Positions 17,851-29,830 of a DNA stretch of 64,000 nucleotides are shown in pieces. The stretch's first letter is position 1. Each line of letters begins with the position of its first letter. The stretch is from Stenotrophomonas maltophilia. Its GTDB lineage: Bacteria > Pseudomonadota > Gammaproteobacteria > Xanthomonadales > Xanthomonadaceae. Under the pieces are notes generated by a model, which was not told the origin of the DNA, made no database searches, and saw only the letters and a program-made list of their open reading frames with translations. The DNA lies in assembly GCF_023518235.1 (NCBI RefSeq), contig NZ_CP090423.1:1302001-1366000 (forward strand), given 5' to 3'. A program made the position numbers and the translations under genes.

Positions 17851-18768
17851 TCAATCGTGAAGCTGGCGCGGCTTCTTCCAGAACTGCCAGCGCTGGCCAC
17901 GGTCGAGCTGGAACTGCAGGCCATCCTCGAAATCGAGCACCAACCGCTGCAGCTCGCCACGCTTGAGCGCGGCCAGCAACGGGCGGATCGCATCGCTGCC
18001 CAACTGCTGCAATGAACGCAGCTGGCGCAGGTCGACCAGGGCATCCACCGCCTGCTCGCCATCGACGGCAACGCCTGCGGCCTGGGCCAGGCCCTGCAGC
18101 AGCGCGTCGCGGCTGCGCACCTGCGCGTGCGCGGTGCTGACCGACACAGGCATCACGCCACCGCCCCAGAACCACAGCGAATTGATCGGCTGCTGGCCCT
18201 GCGCGGCACGTTGCTGGTTCCAGGAATGGTTGTGCAGCAGCACCTGCGCTTCGGTCATCAGCGCGCGCCAGCGACGACCGCCCTCGCCTTCGGGCAGGTG
18301 CGAGAACAGGTCATCGCCCAGCACTTCGTCGGGGCTGTCGAAATCCGGCAACGCCAGATCGATCGGCAATCGCAGATACCACCGCGAGGGATCGGGCGCA
18401 TCCAGCACAAAACCGGCGTCGGCGAACAGCGGCTGCAGTACCGGCAGCAGGGCCAGACTGTCGGCCAACGTTGGCCGCAGCGTTTCGCCGTAGGCCATCA
18501 TCCGTGCGCCGTGCATGTCCGGCACCATGCAGGCCGGGTCGGCGCGCAGCCAGGCGGCGCCGGCGGCGTCGCCGACGTCGCGCTGGCGGGTCAACGCGGC
18601 CACCGGCCAATGCGGCGCGGCGACCGTGAAATGGCGCGTCAGCTGCGCGCGTTCGCCCGGCGCGACCTGCAGCGTGGTGGCACGGCCGAGCGCGCGTGCC
18701 ACATCATCCGGCAGCGCAGCTGCAGCAAAGCGGCTGCGTGCCGGCAACAGCAGGGTCGCCGTTGCCAC
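17851..18768 (-). CDS. Conserved protein of xanthomonads (COG4255-like)
   Basis: This cytosolic protein of 305 residues has no signal peptide. Conserved-looking stretches include WYLRLPIDLALPDFDSPDEV, LLHNHSWNQQRAAQGQQPIN and SLWFWGGG. I recognise these from a proteobacterial family of unknown function that databases sometimes label phosphoglycerate mutase-like; nothing here proves that activity. It lies directly after greA (3-base gap) and before recJ, so it is probably co-transcribed with them. Confidence 0.75.
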   Translation of the reverse strand: MATATLLLPARSRFAAAALPDDVARALGRATTLQVAPGERAQLTRHFTVAAPHWPVAALTRQRDVGDAAGAAWLRADPACMVPDMHGARMMAYGETLRPTLADSLALLPVLQPLFADAGFVLDAPDPSRWYLRLPIDLALPDFDSPDEVLGDDLFSHLPEGEGGRRWRALMTEAQVLLHNHSWNQQRAAQGQQPINSLWFWGGGVMPVSVSTAHAQVRSRDALLQGLAQAAGVAVDGEQAVDALVDLRQLRSLQQLGSDAIRPLLAALKRGELQRLVLDFEDGLQFQLDRGQRWQFWKKPRQLHD

Positions 18769-18771
18769 GCG

Positions 18772-19244
18772 TCAGTCCACGTAGCTGACGCTGACGATTT
18801 CGTACTCGCGCTGGCCGGCCGGGGCGTCGATCACGATCGAGTCGCCTTCCAGCTTGCCGATCATCGCGCGCGCCACCGGCGAGGAAATCGCGATCAGGCC
18901 CAGCTTGATGTCCGCTTCCAGGTCACCGACGATCTGGTACTTCTTCTCTTCGTCGGTTTCCACGTCGGCCAGCGTCACGCTGGCGCCGAACACCACCTTC
19001 GAACCGGCGTTGAGCTTGCTCACGTCGATGATCTCGGCGTGCGACAGCTCGCCTTCCAGCTGCTTGATGCGGCCTTCGATGAAGCCCTGTTCCTCGCGCG
19101 CAGCGTGGTACTCGGCGTTCTCCTTCAGGTCACCGTGCTCGCGCGCCTCGGCGATGGCCGCAATGACCTTCGGACGCTTGACCGACTTCAGGTGATCCAG
19201 TTCATCGCGCAACCTCTGCGCGCCCTTCATTGTGATGGGGGCTC

Positions 19245-19248
<4 letters not shown>
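18772..19248 (-). CDS. greA: Transcription elongation factor GreA
   Basis: The protein is 158 residues from the ATG at 19248, exactly the usual GreA length. GreA rescues backtracked RNA polymerase by stimulating transcript cleavage. The N-terminal coiled coil ([20 protein letters not shown]) and the acidic tip [17 protein letters not shown] are classic, and the C-terminal FKBP-like domain ends [10 protein letters not shown]. The start codon overlaps the carB stop as ATGA, so translation is probably coupled to carB. Confidence 0.97.
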
Positions 19249-22487
<3,239 letters not shown>

Positions 22488-22637
22488 TTTCTTCTCTAAG
22501 TCAGTACAGCGTGACAAGGGGGAGTGATCGCACGCTGTCGATCAGGAATCTTGATCCGCAGCGCCGCGCCAGGGGCAGCAGCGATGCGGGGGCTTTCGGT
22601 CCATCGCGACGCCACCGGCGGGCCGGCGGCGTACTGA

Positions 22638-23765
22638 TCACGCCTTGGCCTGCTCCATCAGCGCCACGAAGCGGTCGAACAGCGGGCCGACATCGGTCGG
22701 GCCCGGCGACGCTTCCGGGTGGCCCTGGAACGAGAATGCCGGCACGTCGGTCCGGGCGACGCCCTGGTTGGTACCGTCGAACAGCGAGCGGTGGGTCACG
22801 CGCAGGGTGGCCGGCAGGGTCGCTTCATCGATCGCGAAACCGTGGTTCTGCGAGGTGATCATCACCCGGCCGTTGTCCAGGTCCTGCACCGGGTGGTTGG
22901 CGCCGTGATGGCCGTGGCCCATCTTCATGGTCTTCGCGCCCGAGGCCAGGCCCAGCAGCTGGTGGCCCAGGCAGATGCCGAAGGTCGGGATCTTCACGTC
23001 GATGAAGGTCTTGATCGCTTCGATGGCGTAGTCGCACGGTTCCGGGTCACCCGGGCCGTTGGACAGGAACACGCCGTCCGGCTTCAGCGCCAGCACTTCG
23101 GCGGCCGGGGTCTGGGCCGGCACCACGGTCACTTCGCAGCCGCGCTCGGCCAGCATGCGCAGGATGTTGGTCTTCACGCCGAAGTCGTAGGCCACGACCT
23201 TGAACCGGGCCGGCACGCTGACGAAGGCATTGGCGTCCAGGTCCAGCTGGCCCTCGGTCCAGGTGTAGGTCTTCTCGGTAGTGACGACCTTGGCCAGATC
23301 CATGCCCTTCAGGCCCGGGAACGTGCGGGCCGCTTCCAGTGCCTTTTCCACGTTGATGTCGCCGGCCATCAGCGCACCGTTCTGCGCGCCCTTATCGCGC
23401 AGGATGCGGGTCAGCTTGCGGGTGTCGATACCGGCGATGGCGACCACGCCACGCTGGATCAGCCAGTCCTGCAGCGACACCTGGCTGCGCCAGTTGCTGG
23501 GACGGCGCGGCACGTCGCGCACGATCAGGCCGGCCGACCACACCTTGGACGCTTCATTGTCCTGGTCGGTCATGCCGGTGTTGCCGATATGCGGATAGGT
23601 CAGCGTGACCATCTGCCGGGCGTAGGACGGGTCGGTCAGCACTTCCTGGTAACCGGTCATGGCGGTGTTGAACACCACCTCACCGACGGACAGGCCGGGC
23701 GCGCCTACGGATTCGCCCTCGAATACGGTGCCGTCTTCGAGGACGAGGATTGCGGCTTGGGTCAC
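22638..23765 (-). CDS. carA: Carbamoyl-phosphate synthase small subunit
   Basis: This glutaminase subunit has 375 residues. The N-terminal CPSase_sm domain starts [18 protein letters not shown]. The class I glutamine amidotransferase domain carries the nucleophile Cys in [11 protein letters not shown] and the catalytic His/Glu in [12 protein letters not shown]. It releases ammonia from glutamine and channels it to CarB. carB follows after 150 bases without a gene. Confidence 0.98.
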   Translation of the reverse strand: MTQAAILVLEDGTVFEGESVGAPGLSVGEVVFNTAMTGYQEVLTDPSYARQMVTLTYPHIGNTGMTDQDNEASKVWSAGLIVRDVPRRPSNWRSQVSLQDWLIQRGVVAIAGIDTRKLTRILRDKGAQNGALMAGDINVEKALEAARTFPGLKGMDLAKVVTTEKTYTWTEGQLDLDANAFVSVPARFKVVAYDFGVKTNILRMLAERGCEVTVVPAQTPAAEVLALKPDGVFLSNGPGDPEPCDYAIEAIKTFIDVKIPTFGICLGHQLLGLASGAKTMKMGHGHHGANHPVQDLDNGRVMITSQNHGFAIDEATLPATLRVTHRSLFDGTNQGVARTDVPAFSFQGHPEASPGPTDVGPLFDRFVALMEQAKA

Positions 23766-23995
23766 GGAAATCTCACTTTGGCTACCGAGGGGGTGCCGAA
23801 GTCACGCCTGTGCTTCTCGGGAATCGGGTTGCAAAAAAGCGCGGACGTACGGTACAGGACCGGTCCGGCTTTGGTGATTCGGCGAGTGCGAATTGTAGCG
23901 CTGCCGGGGCGCTCGCGCCAGCGGTTATCGCGCTTGATGAACAGGCGATTGCGCATTCATTTCAATACGCCCGCGTGTGCAAAGTGGCCTGGCCG

Positions 23996-24029
23996 GGGTC
24001 GGATCCCTTTTCCTTAGGGAAAAGGACCC
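23996..24029. repeat. GGGTC...TTTTCC hairpin repeat, copy 1
   Basis: The sequence reads GGGGTCGGATCCCTTTTCC, TTA, then a GGGAAAAGG half that pairs back. The same design recurs at 63257-63297 with different details, so this is a dispersed repeat family rather than a chance hairpin. Confidence 0.6.
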
Positions 24030-24039
24030 TCGTCCTACG

Positions 24040-24113
24040 GTAGTGCCGGCCGCTGACCGGCAATCCCAACGGCCCCAGCCGCCCCGAGGCTGCCGGCCAG
24101 CGGCCGGCACTAC
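24040..24113. repeat. Facing pair of SMAG-like elements (GTAGTGCCGGCC type)
   Basis: The plus-strand copy starts GTAGTGCCGGCCGCTGACCG at 24040. The inverted copy ends CGGCCGGCACTAC at 24113. The two can pair with each other over about 20 bases or fold singly. A third relative is at 63514-63538. Confidence 0.75.
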
Positions 24114-24117
24114 CGTA

Positions 24118-24837
24118 TTACTGCAGCAGATCACGCACCCGGTAGCTGCCCGGGGCCCGCCCGCGCAGCTGACGGGCGGCGAACAGCGCGCCGCGGGCGA
24201 AGATGTCGCGATTGGTCGCCCGGTGCACCAGCTCGATGCGCTCGCCCGGGCCGGTGAACTGGACCAGATGCTCACCCACGATGTCGCCGGCACGCAGACT
24301 GGCGTAGTGCGGCTGCGCCCCGCCCCGCTGCGCGGCCGCACCCAGGGTCAGCGCGGTGCCCGACGGCGCGTCCTTCTTCTGGGTGTGGTGCGATTCGACG
24401 ATGTCGCAGTCCCAGCCGGCCAGCGCCTGCGCCGCGCGCTCGACCAGCTCGTCCAGCACCGCCACGCCCAGGCTGAAGTTCGAGGCCCAGACCAGCGCGA
24501 TCTGCGTCGCCGCCGTGTCCAGCGCCTGCCGCTGCGCCGTGGAAATACCGGTGGTGCCGGAAACCAGGCCGGCGCCGCGCTCCACGCATAGCGCCAGCAT
24601 CGGGTCGAAGCCTTCGGGCAGGCTGAAGTCGATCGCCACGTCGAACGCCGGCGCACCGGGCAGCTCGCTGGCCGCGAAGAACGGCACGCCATCGACCACG
24701 CGCTGGGCCGGCGCACGGCCGGTCACCGCCGCGACGATCTGCAGGCTGTCGGGATGTTCGGCGGCCAGCCGCAGCAGGGCCTGGCCCATGCGCCCGGAAG
24801 CGCCGTGAATGAGCAATCGCAGAGGAGTCTGGTTCAT
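24118..24837 (-). CDS. dapB: 4-hydroxy-tetrahydrodipicolinate reductase
   Basis: DapB (239 residues) works in lysine and diaminopimelate synthesis, reducing 4-hydroxy-tetrahydrodipicolinate with NAD(P)H. The Rossmann motif reads IHGASGRMGQALLRLA. The catalytic block reads DIVESHHTQKKDAPSGTALTLG, with the His pair and Lys. It is slightly shorter than the E. coli enzyme (273). It is the first gene of the minus-strand dapB-carAB-greA-recJ run, but 350 bases with hairpins separate it from carA, so separate transcription is likely. Confidence 0.95.
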   Translation of the reverse strand: MNQTPLRLLIHGASGRMGQALLRLAAEHPDSLQIVAAVTGRAPAQRVVDGVPFFAASELPGAPAFDVAIDFSLPEGFDPMLALCVERGAGLVSGTTGISTAQRQALDTAATQIALVWASNFSLGVAVLDELVERAAQALAGWDCDIVESHHTQKKDAPSGTALTLGAAAQRGGAQPHYASLRAGDIVGEHLVQFTGPGERIELVHRATNRDIFARGALFAARQLRGRAPGSYRVRDLLQ

Positions 24838-24927
24838 GCCTGCAGGCTAGCGGCAGCACGCCCGCTCCGGCAAGCGCCATCACTGCTACGCTGCATGCCC
24901 TTTCATGCAATGGATGGCAGCCCCCTC

Positions 24928-25689
24928 ATGCAGATCAGCGAACAGCTGGTGCTGGTCACCGGCGCCGGTCGCGGCCTCGGCCAACACATCGCCCACGCCT
25001 TCGCCGCGCAGGGCGCACGGGTGATCATCAATTACCGCCACAGCGAGGCTGCCGCGCGCGCACTGGCCAGCGAACTGGGAGGGCAGGCCATCGCCCTGCA
25101 GGCTGACATCACCGACCGCGCCCAGGTGGACTCGATGCTGCAGCACGCGCTGGCCCACTTCGGCCAGGGCGTGACCACCGTGGTCAACAACGCGCTGGCC
25201 ACATTCTCGTTCAATGGTGACGCCCGCGACGGCGCTGCCGACATCGGCTGGCCGGCCTTCCAGGCACAGTTCGAAGGCAGCGTGCGCGGTGCATTGAACA
25301 CGGTGCAGGCCGCCCTGCCCGGCATGCAGGCCCGGCGCTTCGGCCGCGTCATCAACATCGGCACCAACCTGTTCCAGATCCCGGTGGTGCCCTACCACGA
25401 CTACACCGCGGCGAAGGCCGCGCTGCTGTCGCTGACCCGCACCCTGGCCGGCGATCTCGGCCCGCACGGGATCACCGTGAACATGCTGTCCGGTGGCCTG
25501 CTGCGCACCACCGATGCCAGCGCCGCCACGCCGGAAGCGGTATTCGACTACATCGCCGCCAACACGCCGCTGCGCAGCGTCACCACCCCGGCCGAGTTCG
25601 CCGATGCCGCGCTGTTCTTCGCCAGCCCGTGGTCACGCGCGGTGACCGGCCAGAACCTGGTGGTGGATGGCGGTCTGGTAAGGGACTGA
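24928..25689 (+). CDS. Short-chain dehydrogenase/reductase
   Basis: This is a classical SDR of 253 residues. The cofactor motif is TGAGRGLG near the N-terminus, and the catalytic YTAAK stands after NIGTNLFQIPVVPYHD. Ending VTGQNLVVDGGLVRD, it looks FabG-like (3-oxoacyl reductase type). The substrate is unknown. Upstream in-frame ATGs at 24895 and 24910 exist, but the family starts close to MQISEQLVLVTGAG. A MerR regulator starts 4 bases after its stop, so the two are probably co-transcribed. Confidence 0.88.
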   Translation: MQISEQLVLVTGAGRGLGQHIAHAFAAQGARVIINYRHSEAAARALASELGGQAIALQADITDRAQVDSMLQHALAHFGQGVTTVVNNALATFSFNGDARDGAADIGWPAFQAQFEGSVRGALNTVQAALPGMQARRFGRVINIGTNLFQIPVVPYHDYTAAKAALLSLTRTLAGDLGPHGITVNMLSGGLLRTTDASAATPEAVFDYIAANTPLRSVTTPAEFADAALFFASPWSRAVTGQNLVVDGGLVRD

Positions 25690-25693
25690 ACCG

Positions 25694-26089
25694 GTGCGCA
25701 TCTCCGAGGTCAGCCGGCTGACCGGTGCCAGTGCCAAAGCCATCCGCCTGTACGAGGCACGTGGATTGCTGCCGCCGGTGCCGCGCGTGAACCGCTATCG
25801 CGACTACAGCGAACAGGACGTGGCATGGGTGCAACTGATTCGCCAGGCGTTGGCGCTGGGCATCACGCTGGCCGCGATCTCGCGCCTGCAAGCATCCGAC
25901 GGCCGACTCGACTGGCCGGCCGTACTGGCCTTGCTGGATCAACAGCGCAAGCACATTGCCGGCGAGCGCGCGCGACTGGAGCAGGTTGACCTCGCCCTGC
26001 AGCAGGTCAGCGATGAACTACGGCAGTGGCTGCATTCCGGCAGCGGCGACTGCGTTGTGGCCGCCAGCGGCTGCGCCACCGGCGTTTGA
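25694..26089 (+). CDS. MerR-family transcriptional regulator
   Basis: This protein has 131 residues from a GTG start. The N-terminal winged helix is clear (MRISEVSRLTGASAKAIRLY, then EARGLLPP), followed by a dimerisation coiled coil (LLDQQRKHIAGERARLEQVDLALQQVSDEL). The C-terminus has two Cys (GDCVVAASGC), which might sense metal or redox state, but no known metal loop is evident. Neighbours are an SDR just upstream and a flavodoxin-fold oxidoreductase just downstream, its likely targets. Confidence 0.85.
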   Translation: MRISEVSRLTGASAKAIRLYEARGLLPPVPRVNRYRDYSEQDVAWVQLIRQALALGITLAAISRLQASDGRLDWPAVLALLDQQRKHIAGERARLEQVDLALQQVSDELRQWLHSGSGDCVVAASGCATGV

Positions 26090-26143
26090 CTCTGCCCCAG
26101 GGGCAGACCGCACCCTCGCGCACTTTCCATTGCCGAGGTTGCC

Positions 26144-26725
26144 GTGTCCCGCTCCATCCTGATCCTGCTTGGCCACCCCGATCGTGACAGCCTGTGCGGC
26201 GCCCTCGCCCATCGCTACGCCACCGCCGCCGAGAATGCGGGGCACCGGGTGCGCCTGATCGCACTCGGCGAGCTTCAGTTCGACCCGGTGCTACGTCACG
26301 GCTACCGTCAGATCCAGCCACTTGAAGCCGACCTGCAGGACGCTGCCGATGCGATCCTGGCCTGCGACCATCTGGTACTGGTCTATCCCACCTGGTGGGG
26401 CGCGATGCCGGCCCTGCTGAAGGGGTTCTTCGATCGCGTGCTGCTGCCGGGCTTCGCCTTCCGCTACCGGCGCGGCTCGGTGTGGTGGGACCGGCTGCTG
26501 GCCGGGCACAGCGCGCGCGTGATCACCACGCTGGACACGCCACCGTGGTACTACCGCTGGATCTACCGCGACCCGGGCATTGCCCAGCTCCGCGCCACGA
26601 TCCTGGCGTTCTGCGGCATCCGCCCGGTGAAGATCAGCCGGCTTGGCGCGGTACGCAGCAGCACGCCCGCACAACGCGCAACGTGGCTGGCGCTGGCGGC
26701 AGAACTCGGCGCACGGGCCCGGTAG
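26144..26725 (+). CDS. NAD(P)H-dependent flavodoxin-fold oxidoreductase
   Basis: The protein has 193 residues from a GTG start and belongs to the NQO/KefF/MdaB-like flavodoxin-fold quinone reductases. Typical stretches are LILLGHPDRDSLCGALA (FMN phosphate loop) and LVYPTWWGAMPALLKGFFDRVLLPGFAF. It probably reduces quinones with two electrons in redox defence. It follows a MerR regulator and an SDR. The TAG stop at 26723-26725 is supplied by the GTAG of a SMAG repeat. Confidence 0.85.
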   Translation: MSRSILILLGHPDRDSLCGALAHRYATAAENAGHRVRLIALGELQFDPVLRHGYRQIQPLEADLQDAADAILACDHLVLVYPTWWGAMPALLKGFFDRVLLPGFAFRYRRGSVWWDRLLAGHSARVITTLDTPPWYYRWIYRDPGIAQLRATILAFCGIRPVKISRLGAVRSSTPAQRATWLALAAELGARAR

Positions 26726-26744
26726 ATCCACGCCATGCGTGGCT
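26722..26744 (+). repeat. SMAG hairpin at the end of the oxidoreductase gene
   Basis: GTAGATCCACGCCATGCGTGG starts inside the last codons of the gene before it. Its TAG serves as that gene's stop codon. Confidence 0.85.
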
Positions 26745-26841
26745 GGAATGCCGGCCCCGGCTCATGTGTCGCTTTTGCCAATTGACCTGGAATCACCGCG
26801 CCTCAAGGCTGGGAGCCCCTCTCCCGGCCCAGGCACAGCCC

Positions 26842-27303
26842 ATGAAATCCGCAACTGTTTTCAGTAAATGCGCGAAGAAGACAGGCTTTGCCGGAACCTC
26901 CACCACCCGCTACCGGCTGCTGGAAGGCGCCTCGCTGGTGATCAATCACCAGCGTGCCAGCGAGAGCCGAGGTTTCTACGTCAATGCCGGGCTCTACTTT
27001 GCAGAGCTGCTTGAACACCCGCTTGAGCCTTGCGATCTGGAGAACGCCTTCCGGTACCGCACCAGCATTCCCACGCCCCATGTCGATTGGCGGATCGAAG
27101 AGACGCCAGGGTTTCGCCGGCGCTTCACCCAGCAGGATCTTGATGACCTGCTCGAGGCGGGCAATCGTGACGCGATGAAATGCCTGCTGCTCGATGCCCT
27201 GGCCGACGTGGCCGGCTTCGCGGCAACCCACGGCAACCGCGAAGCGGTGCGCCGGTTGAATCAGGACGGGAGCTTCCGGGCGATCATCCGCAGAGAGGTC
27301 TGA
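26842..27303 (+). CDS. DUF4304-like small protein (tentative)
   Basis: A soluble protein of 153 residues from the ATG at 26842. The first half (GFAGTSTTRYRLLEGASLVIN, then QRASESRGFYVNAGLYF) resembles DUF4304-type proteins, whose role is unknown and which often occur near toxin-immunity loci. The second half is helical and acidic. No operon partner is evident: a SMAG lies upstream and feo genes converge downstream. Confidence 0.6.
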   Translation: MKSATVFSKCAKKTGFAGTSTTRYRLLEGASLVINHQRASESRGFYVNAGLYFAELLEHPLEPCDLENAFRYRTSIPTPHVDWRIEETPGFRRRFTQQDLDDLLEAGNRDAMKCLLLDALADVAGFAATHGNREAVRRLNQDGSFRAIIRREV

Positions 27304-27330
27304 ACCCGAGCGGCCCTCGGCGGATCGAAG

Positions 27331-27353
27331 CAGTCGAGCAAGCTCGACGCTAC
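27331..27353 (-). repeat. SMAG hairpin at the end of the feo operon
   Basis: On the minus strand it reads GTAGCGTCGAGCTTGCTCGA. The TAG at 27352-27350 is the stop codon of the small gene downstream of feoB, and the hairpin follows at once, a likely transcript end. Confidence 0.75.
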
Positions 27354-27595
27354 TTCCTGGTGGGGCCGCAGCTGTCGCAGCCACCGCAGGCGCCACCACC
27401 GCCGCTCGCCGGCGGTGCGACCTTGCGCCCCAGCGCCTGCATCCAGGCCGCGCGGCCCGGCTTCAACAGCGCCAGCGCCAGTGCACCGCGCAGCTTGCGC
27501 ACAGTGCCCGGGAACTGCTTCTTCAACACCACCCAGGCACTGACCAGCACGGCCACCGCGATGATCAGGTACTGCAGCAGCAGCCCCACGTCCAT
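27350..27595 (-). CDS. Small membrane protein with Cys-rich tail (DUF6587-like), after feoB
   Basis: This 81-residue protein starts MDVGLLLQYLIIAVAVLVSA, one N-terminal membrane helix, and ends in a Gly/Cys tail GGGGACGGCDSCGPTRK. The ATG shares its A with the feoB stop (TGATG), so translation is coupled. Small Cys-rich partners of FeoB are known in several groups (FeoC-like or unnamed). Iron or Fe-S contact by the tail is inferred. The stop codon comes from a SMAG GTAG. Confidence 0.75.
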   Translation of the reverse strand: MDVGLLLQYLIIAVAVLVSAWVVLKKQFPGTVRKLRGALALALLKPGRAAWMQALGRKVAPPASGGGGACGGCDSCGPTRK

Positions 27596-29460
27596 CAGCC
27601 GCCTCCCAGCGCCACGGTCACCTGGTAGGTGATCAGCGCTGCCACATAGGCCGCCGCGAACAGGTAGAACGCGGCAAAACCCATCTGCTTCCACGAATTG
27701 GTCTCGCGCTTGATGGTGGCCAGCGTCGAGATGCACATCGGCGCGTAGATGTACCAGACCAGCAGCGACAGCGCGGTGGCCAGCGACCAGCCATCGCTGA
27801 TCAGCGGGGTCAGTGCCTGGCTGGCGGCATCGTCATCGGCCGCCGACAGGGCATACACCGTGGCCAGCGAGGCCACCGCCACTTCGCGCGCGGCCAAGCC
27901 CGGGATCAGCGCGATGCAGATCTGCCAGTTGAAGCCCAGCGGCGCGAAGAACACTGCCATCGCATGGCCGATCTGGCCGGCGTAGCTGTAATCGATCGCG
28001 GGCATGGTGGCGCCGGCCGGGGCCGTCGGGAACGACAGCAGCACCCACAGCAGGATGGTCAGCGCCAGGATGATGCCGCCGACGCGCTTGAGGAAGATCA
28101 TGCCGCGCTCGTACAGGCCCACCGCCAGGTCGCGCACGTGCGGCAGGCGGTACGACGGCAGCTCCAGCATCAGCGGGTGCTCGCTCTTGTCGCGGCGCCA
28201 CTTCTTCATGATCCACGACATTGCCAGCGCGCTGAGGATGCCGGCGGCGTACAGGCCGAACAGCACCAGGCCCTGCTGGTTGAACACGCCCCACACCGTC
28301 TTCTGCGGGATGAACGCGCCGATCAGCAGTGCATACACTGGCAAACGCGCCGAGCAGGTCATCAGCGGCGCCACCAGGATCGTAGCCAGGCGGTCACGCG
28401 GATCCTGGATGCTGCGGGTGGACATGATGCCCGGCACTGCACAGGCGAAGCTGGACAGCAGCGGGATGAACGAGCGGCCGGACAGGCCGGCGGCCGCCAT
28501 CATGCGGTCCAGCAGGAACGCCGCGCGCGGCAGGTAACCGGATTCCTCCAGCACCAGGATGAAGAAGAACAGGATCAGGATCTGCGGCAGGAACACCACC
28601 ACGCCACCGACGCCGGCGATGATGCCGTCGGTCAGCAGGCTGGCCAGCGGCCCTTCCGGCAGCACGCTGCCGACGAACTGGCCGAGCCAGGCAAAGCCAG
28701 CCTCGATACCGTCCATCAGCGGCGTCGCCCAGGCGTACACCGCCTGGAAGATCAGGAACATCACCACCGCCAGGCTGATCAGGCCGAACACCGGATGCAG
28801 CAGCCAGCGGTCCAGCGCATCATCGATCTTGGCGGTACGTGCCGGCATGCGAACGGCCACCGACAGGATCTGGCGCACCTTGGCGTGGTAGTCGATGCCG
28901 CCTTCCGGGCCCGGCACCGGCGCGTCCAGGTGCGGCACCATCGCGTCCAGGCGCTCGACCAGGGCCTTGGCACCCTGCTTGCGCACCGCGACGGTTTCCA
29001 CCACCGGCACGCCCAGCTCGCGCTCCAGCGCAGCCACGTCCACCTGGATACCGCGGCGCTGGGCCGCGTCAACCATGTTCAGTGCCACCACCATCGGCTT
29101 GCCCAGCTCACGCAGTTCCAGCGCAAAGCGCAGGTGCAGGCGCAGGTTGGTGGCATCGATCACGCACAGCAGCACGTCCGGCGCCGCTTCGCCCGGGTAG
29201 AAACCGCGGCACAGGTCGCGGGTGATCGCCTCGTCCAGGCTGGCCGGCTGCAGGCTGTAGGCGCCCGGCAGGTCGAGCACGGCAAATTCGCGGCCGGACG
29301 GCGCACGCAGGCGGCCTTCCTTGCGCTCGACGGTGACGCCGGTGTAGTTGGCGACCTTCTGCCGGCTGCCGGTCAGCTGGTTGAACAGCGCGGTCTTGCC
29401 ACTATTCGGGTTACCGACCAGCGCGACGCGCAGGGGGGCGGTGGAGGCAGTGGCGGTCAT
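27595..29460 (-). CDS. feoB: Ferrous iron transporter FeoB
   Basis: FeoB (621 residues) imports Fe(II) across the inner membrane. The N-terminal G domain has G1 GNPNSGKTALFNQLTG, a G2 Thr region NYTGVTVERKEG, G3 DLPGAYSL and G4 NMVD. The membrane part carries two Gate-like halves (SFACAVPGIMSTRSI, then FIPLLSS nearby). It is shorter than the E. coli protein (773). It is preceded by feoA (ATGA overlap) and followed by a small Cys-rich protein. Confidence 0.96.
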   Translation of the reverse strand: MTATASTAPLRVALVGNPNSGKTALFNQLTGSRQKVANYTGVTVERKEGRLRAPSGREFAVLDLPGAYSLQPASLDEAITRDLCRGFYPGEAAPDVLLCVIDATNLRLHLRFALELRELGKPMVVALNMVDAAQRRGIQVDVAALERELGVPVVETVAVRKQGAKALVERLDAMVPHLDAPVPGPEGGIDYHAKVRQILSVAVRMPARTAKIDDALDRWLLHPVFGLISLAVVMFLIFQAVYAWATPLMDGIEAGFAWLGQFVGSVLPEGPLASLLTDGIIAGVGGVVVFLPQILILFFFILVLEESGYLPRAAFLLDRMMAAAGLSGRSFIPLLSSFACAVPGIMSTRSIQDPRDRLATILVAPLMTCSARLPVYALLIGAFIPQKTVWGVFNQQGLVLFGLYAAGILSALAMSWIMKKWRRDKSEHPLMLELPSYRLPHVRDLAVGLYERGMIFLKRVGGIILALTILLWVLLSFPTAPAGATMPAIDYSYAGQIGHAMAVFFAPLGFNWQICIALIPGLAAREVAVASLATVYALSAADDDAASQALTPLISDGWSLATALSLLVWYIYAPMCISTLATIKRETNSWKQMGFAAFYLFAAAYVAALITYQVTVALGGG

Positions 29461-29711
29461 GCACGTCGTTCCTGGCTGGCGGCGTCGATCACGACGCGCT
29501 TGGCTTCACTGATCCGCAGTGCGAACCGGGTGAAGCCGACCTGCACCAGCAGCGGCTCCCCTCCCACCGGACCCTTGGCCACCAGGCGCACTTCCTCGCC
29601 CTTGACGAAACCCAGCTCGCGCAGGCGACGGGCAATGGCATCGTTGGCATGCAGGTCCTGCACGGACTCGACCACGGCCGAGGTGTGCAGCGGCAGTTCG
29701 GACAGCGTCAT
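29457..29711 (-). CDS. feoA: Ferrous iron transport protein FeoA
   Basis: A small SH3-like cytosolic protein of 84 residues that modulates FeoB. The core RRLRELGFVKGEEVRLVAKGP is typical. It is first in the feoA-feoB-small protein operon, its stop overlapping the feoB start. A candidate Fur box stands about 25-46 bases upstream of its start. Confidence 0.93.
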   Translation of the reverse strand: MTLSELPLHTSAVVESVQDLHANDAIARRLRELGFVKGEEVRLVAKGPVGGEPLLVQVGFTRFALRISEAKRVVIDAASQERRA

Positions 29712-29735
29712 CTAGCGTAATCTCTGCTGGATGTA

Positions 29736-29757
29736 AATGGTTCTCGATTCTAACATT
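29736..29757. promoter_or_regulatory. Candidate Fur box upstream of feoA
   Basis: An imperfect dyad, AATGGTTCTC then GATTCTAACATT, with the ends AATG...CATT mirrored, lies just upstream of feoA in an AT-rich patch. It resembles Fur boxes of gammaproteobacteria but matches them only partly. Confidence 0.45.
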
Positions 29758-29830
29758 CCCGCGTCGCGTCATGGCCCATGACCAATGGCCCGCTATGATC
29801 CATACAGGTATGGAGTGACCCTGGAATCCC

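Larger units (their letters stand above)
23766..24117. other. Intergenic region between dapB and carA with repeats
   Basis: These 352 bases carry no gene. They contain the likely carA promoter region (AT-richer around 23890-23970), a hairpin of the GGGTC/TTTTCC type at 23996-24029 and a facing pair of SMAG-like elements at 24040-24113. No riboswitch or known operator was recognised. Confidence 0.6.

Noticed and set aside
22488..22637. Possible small gene between carA and carB
   Set aside because: No frame with a start and ribosome site of useful length; ordinary operon spacer.
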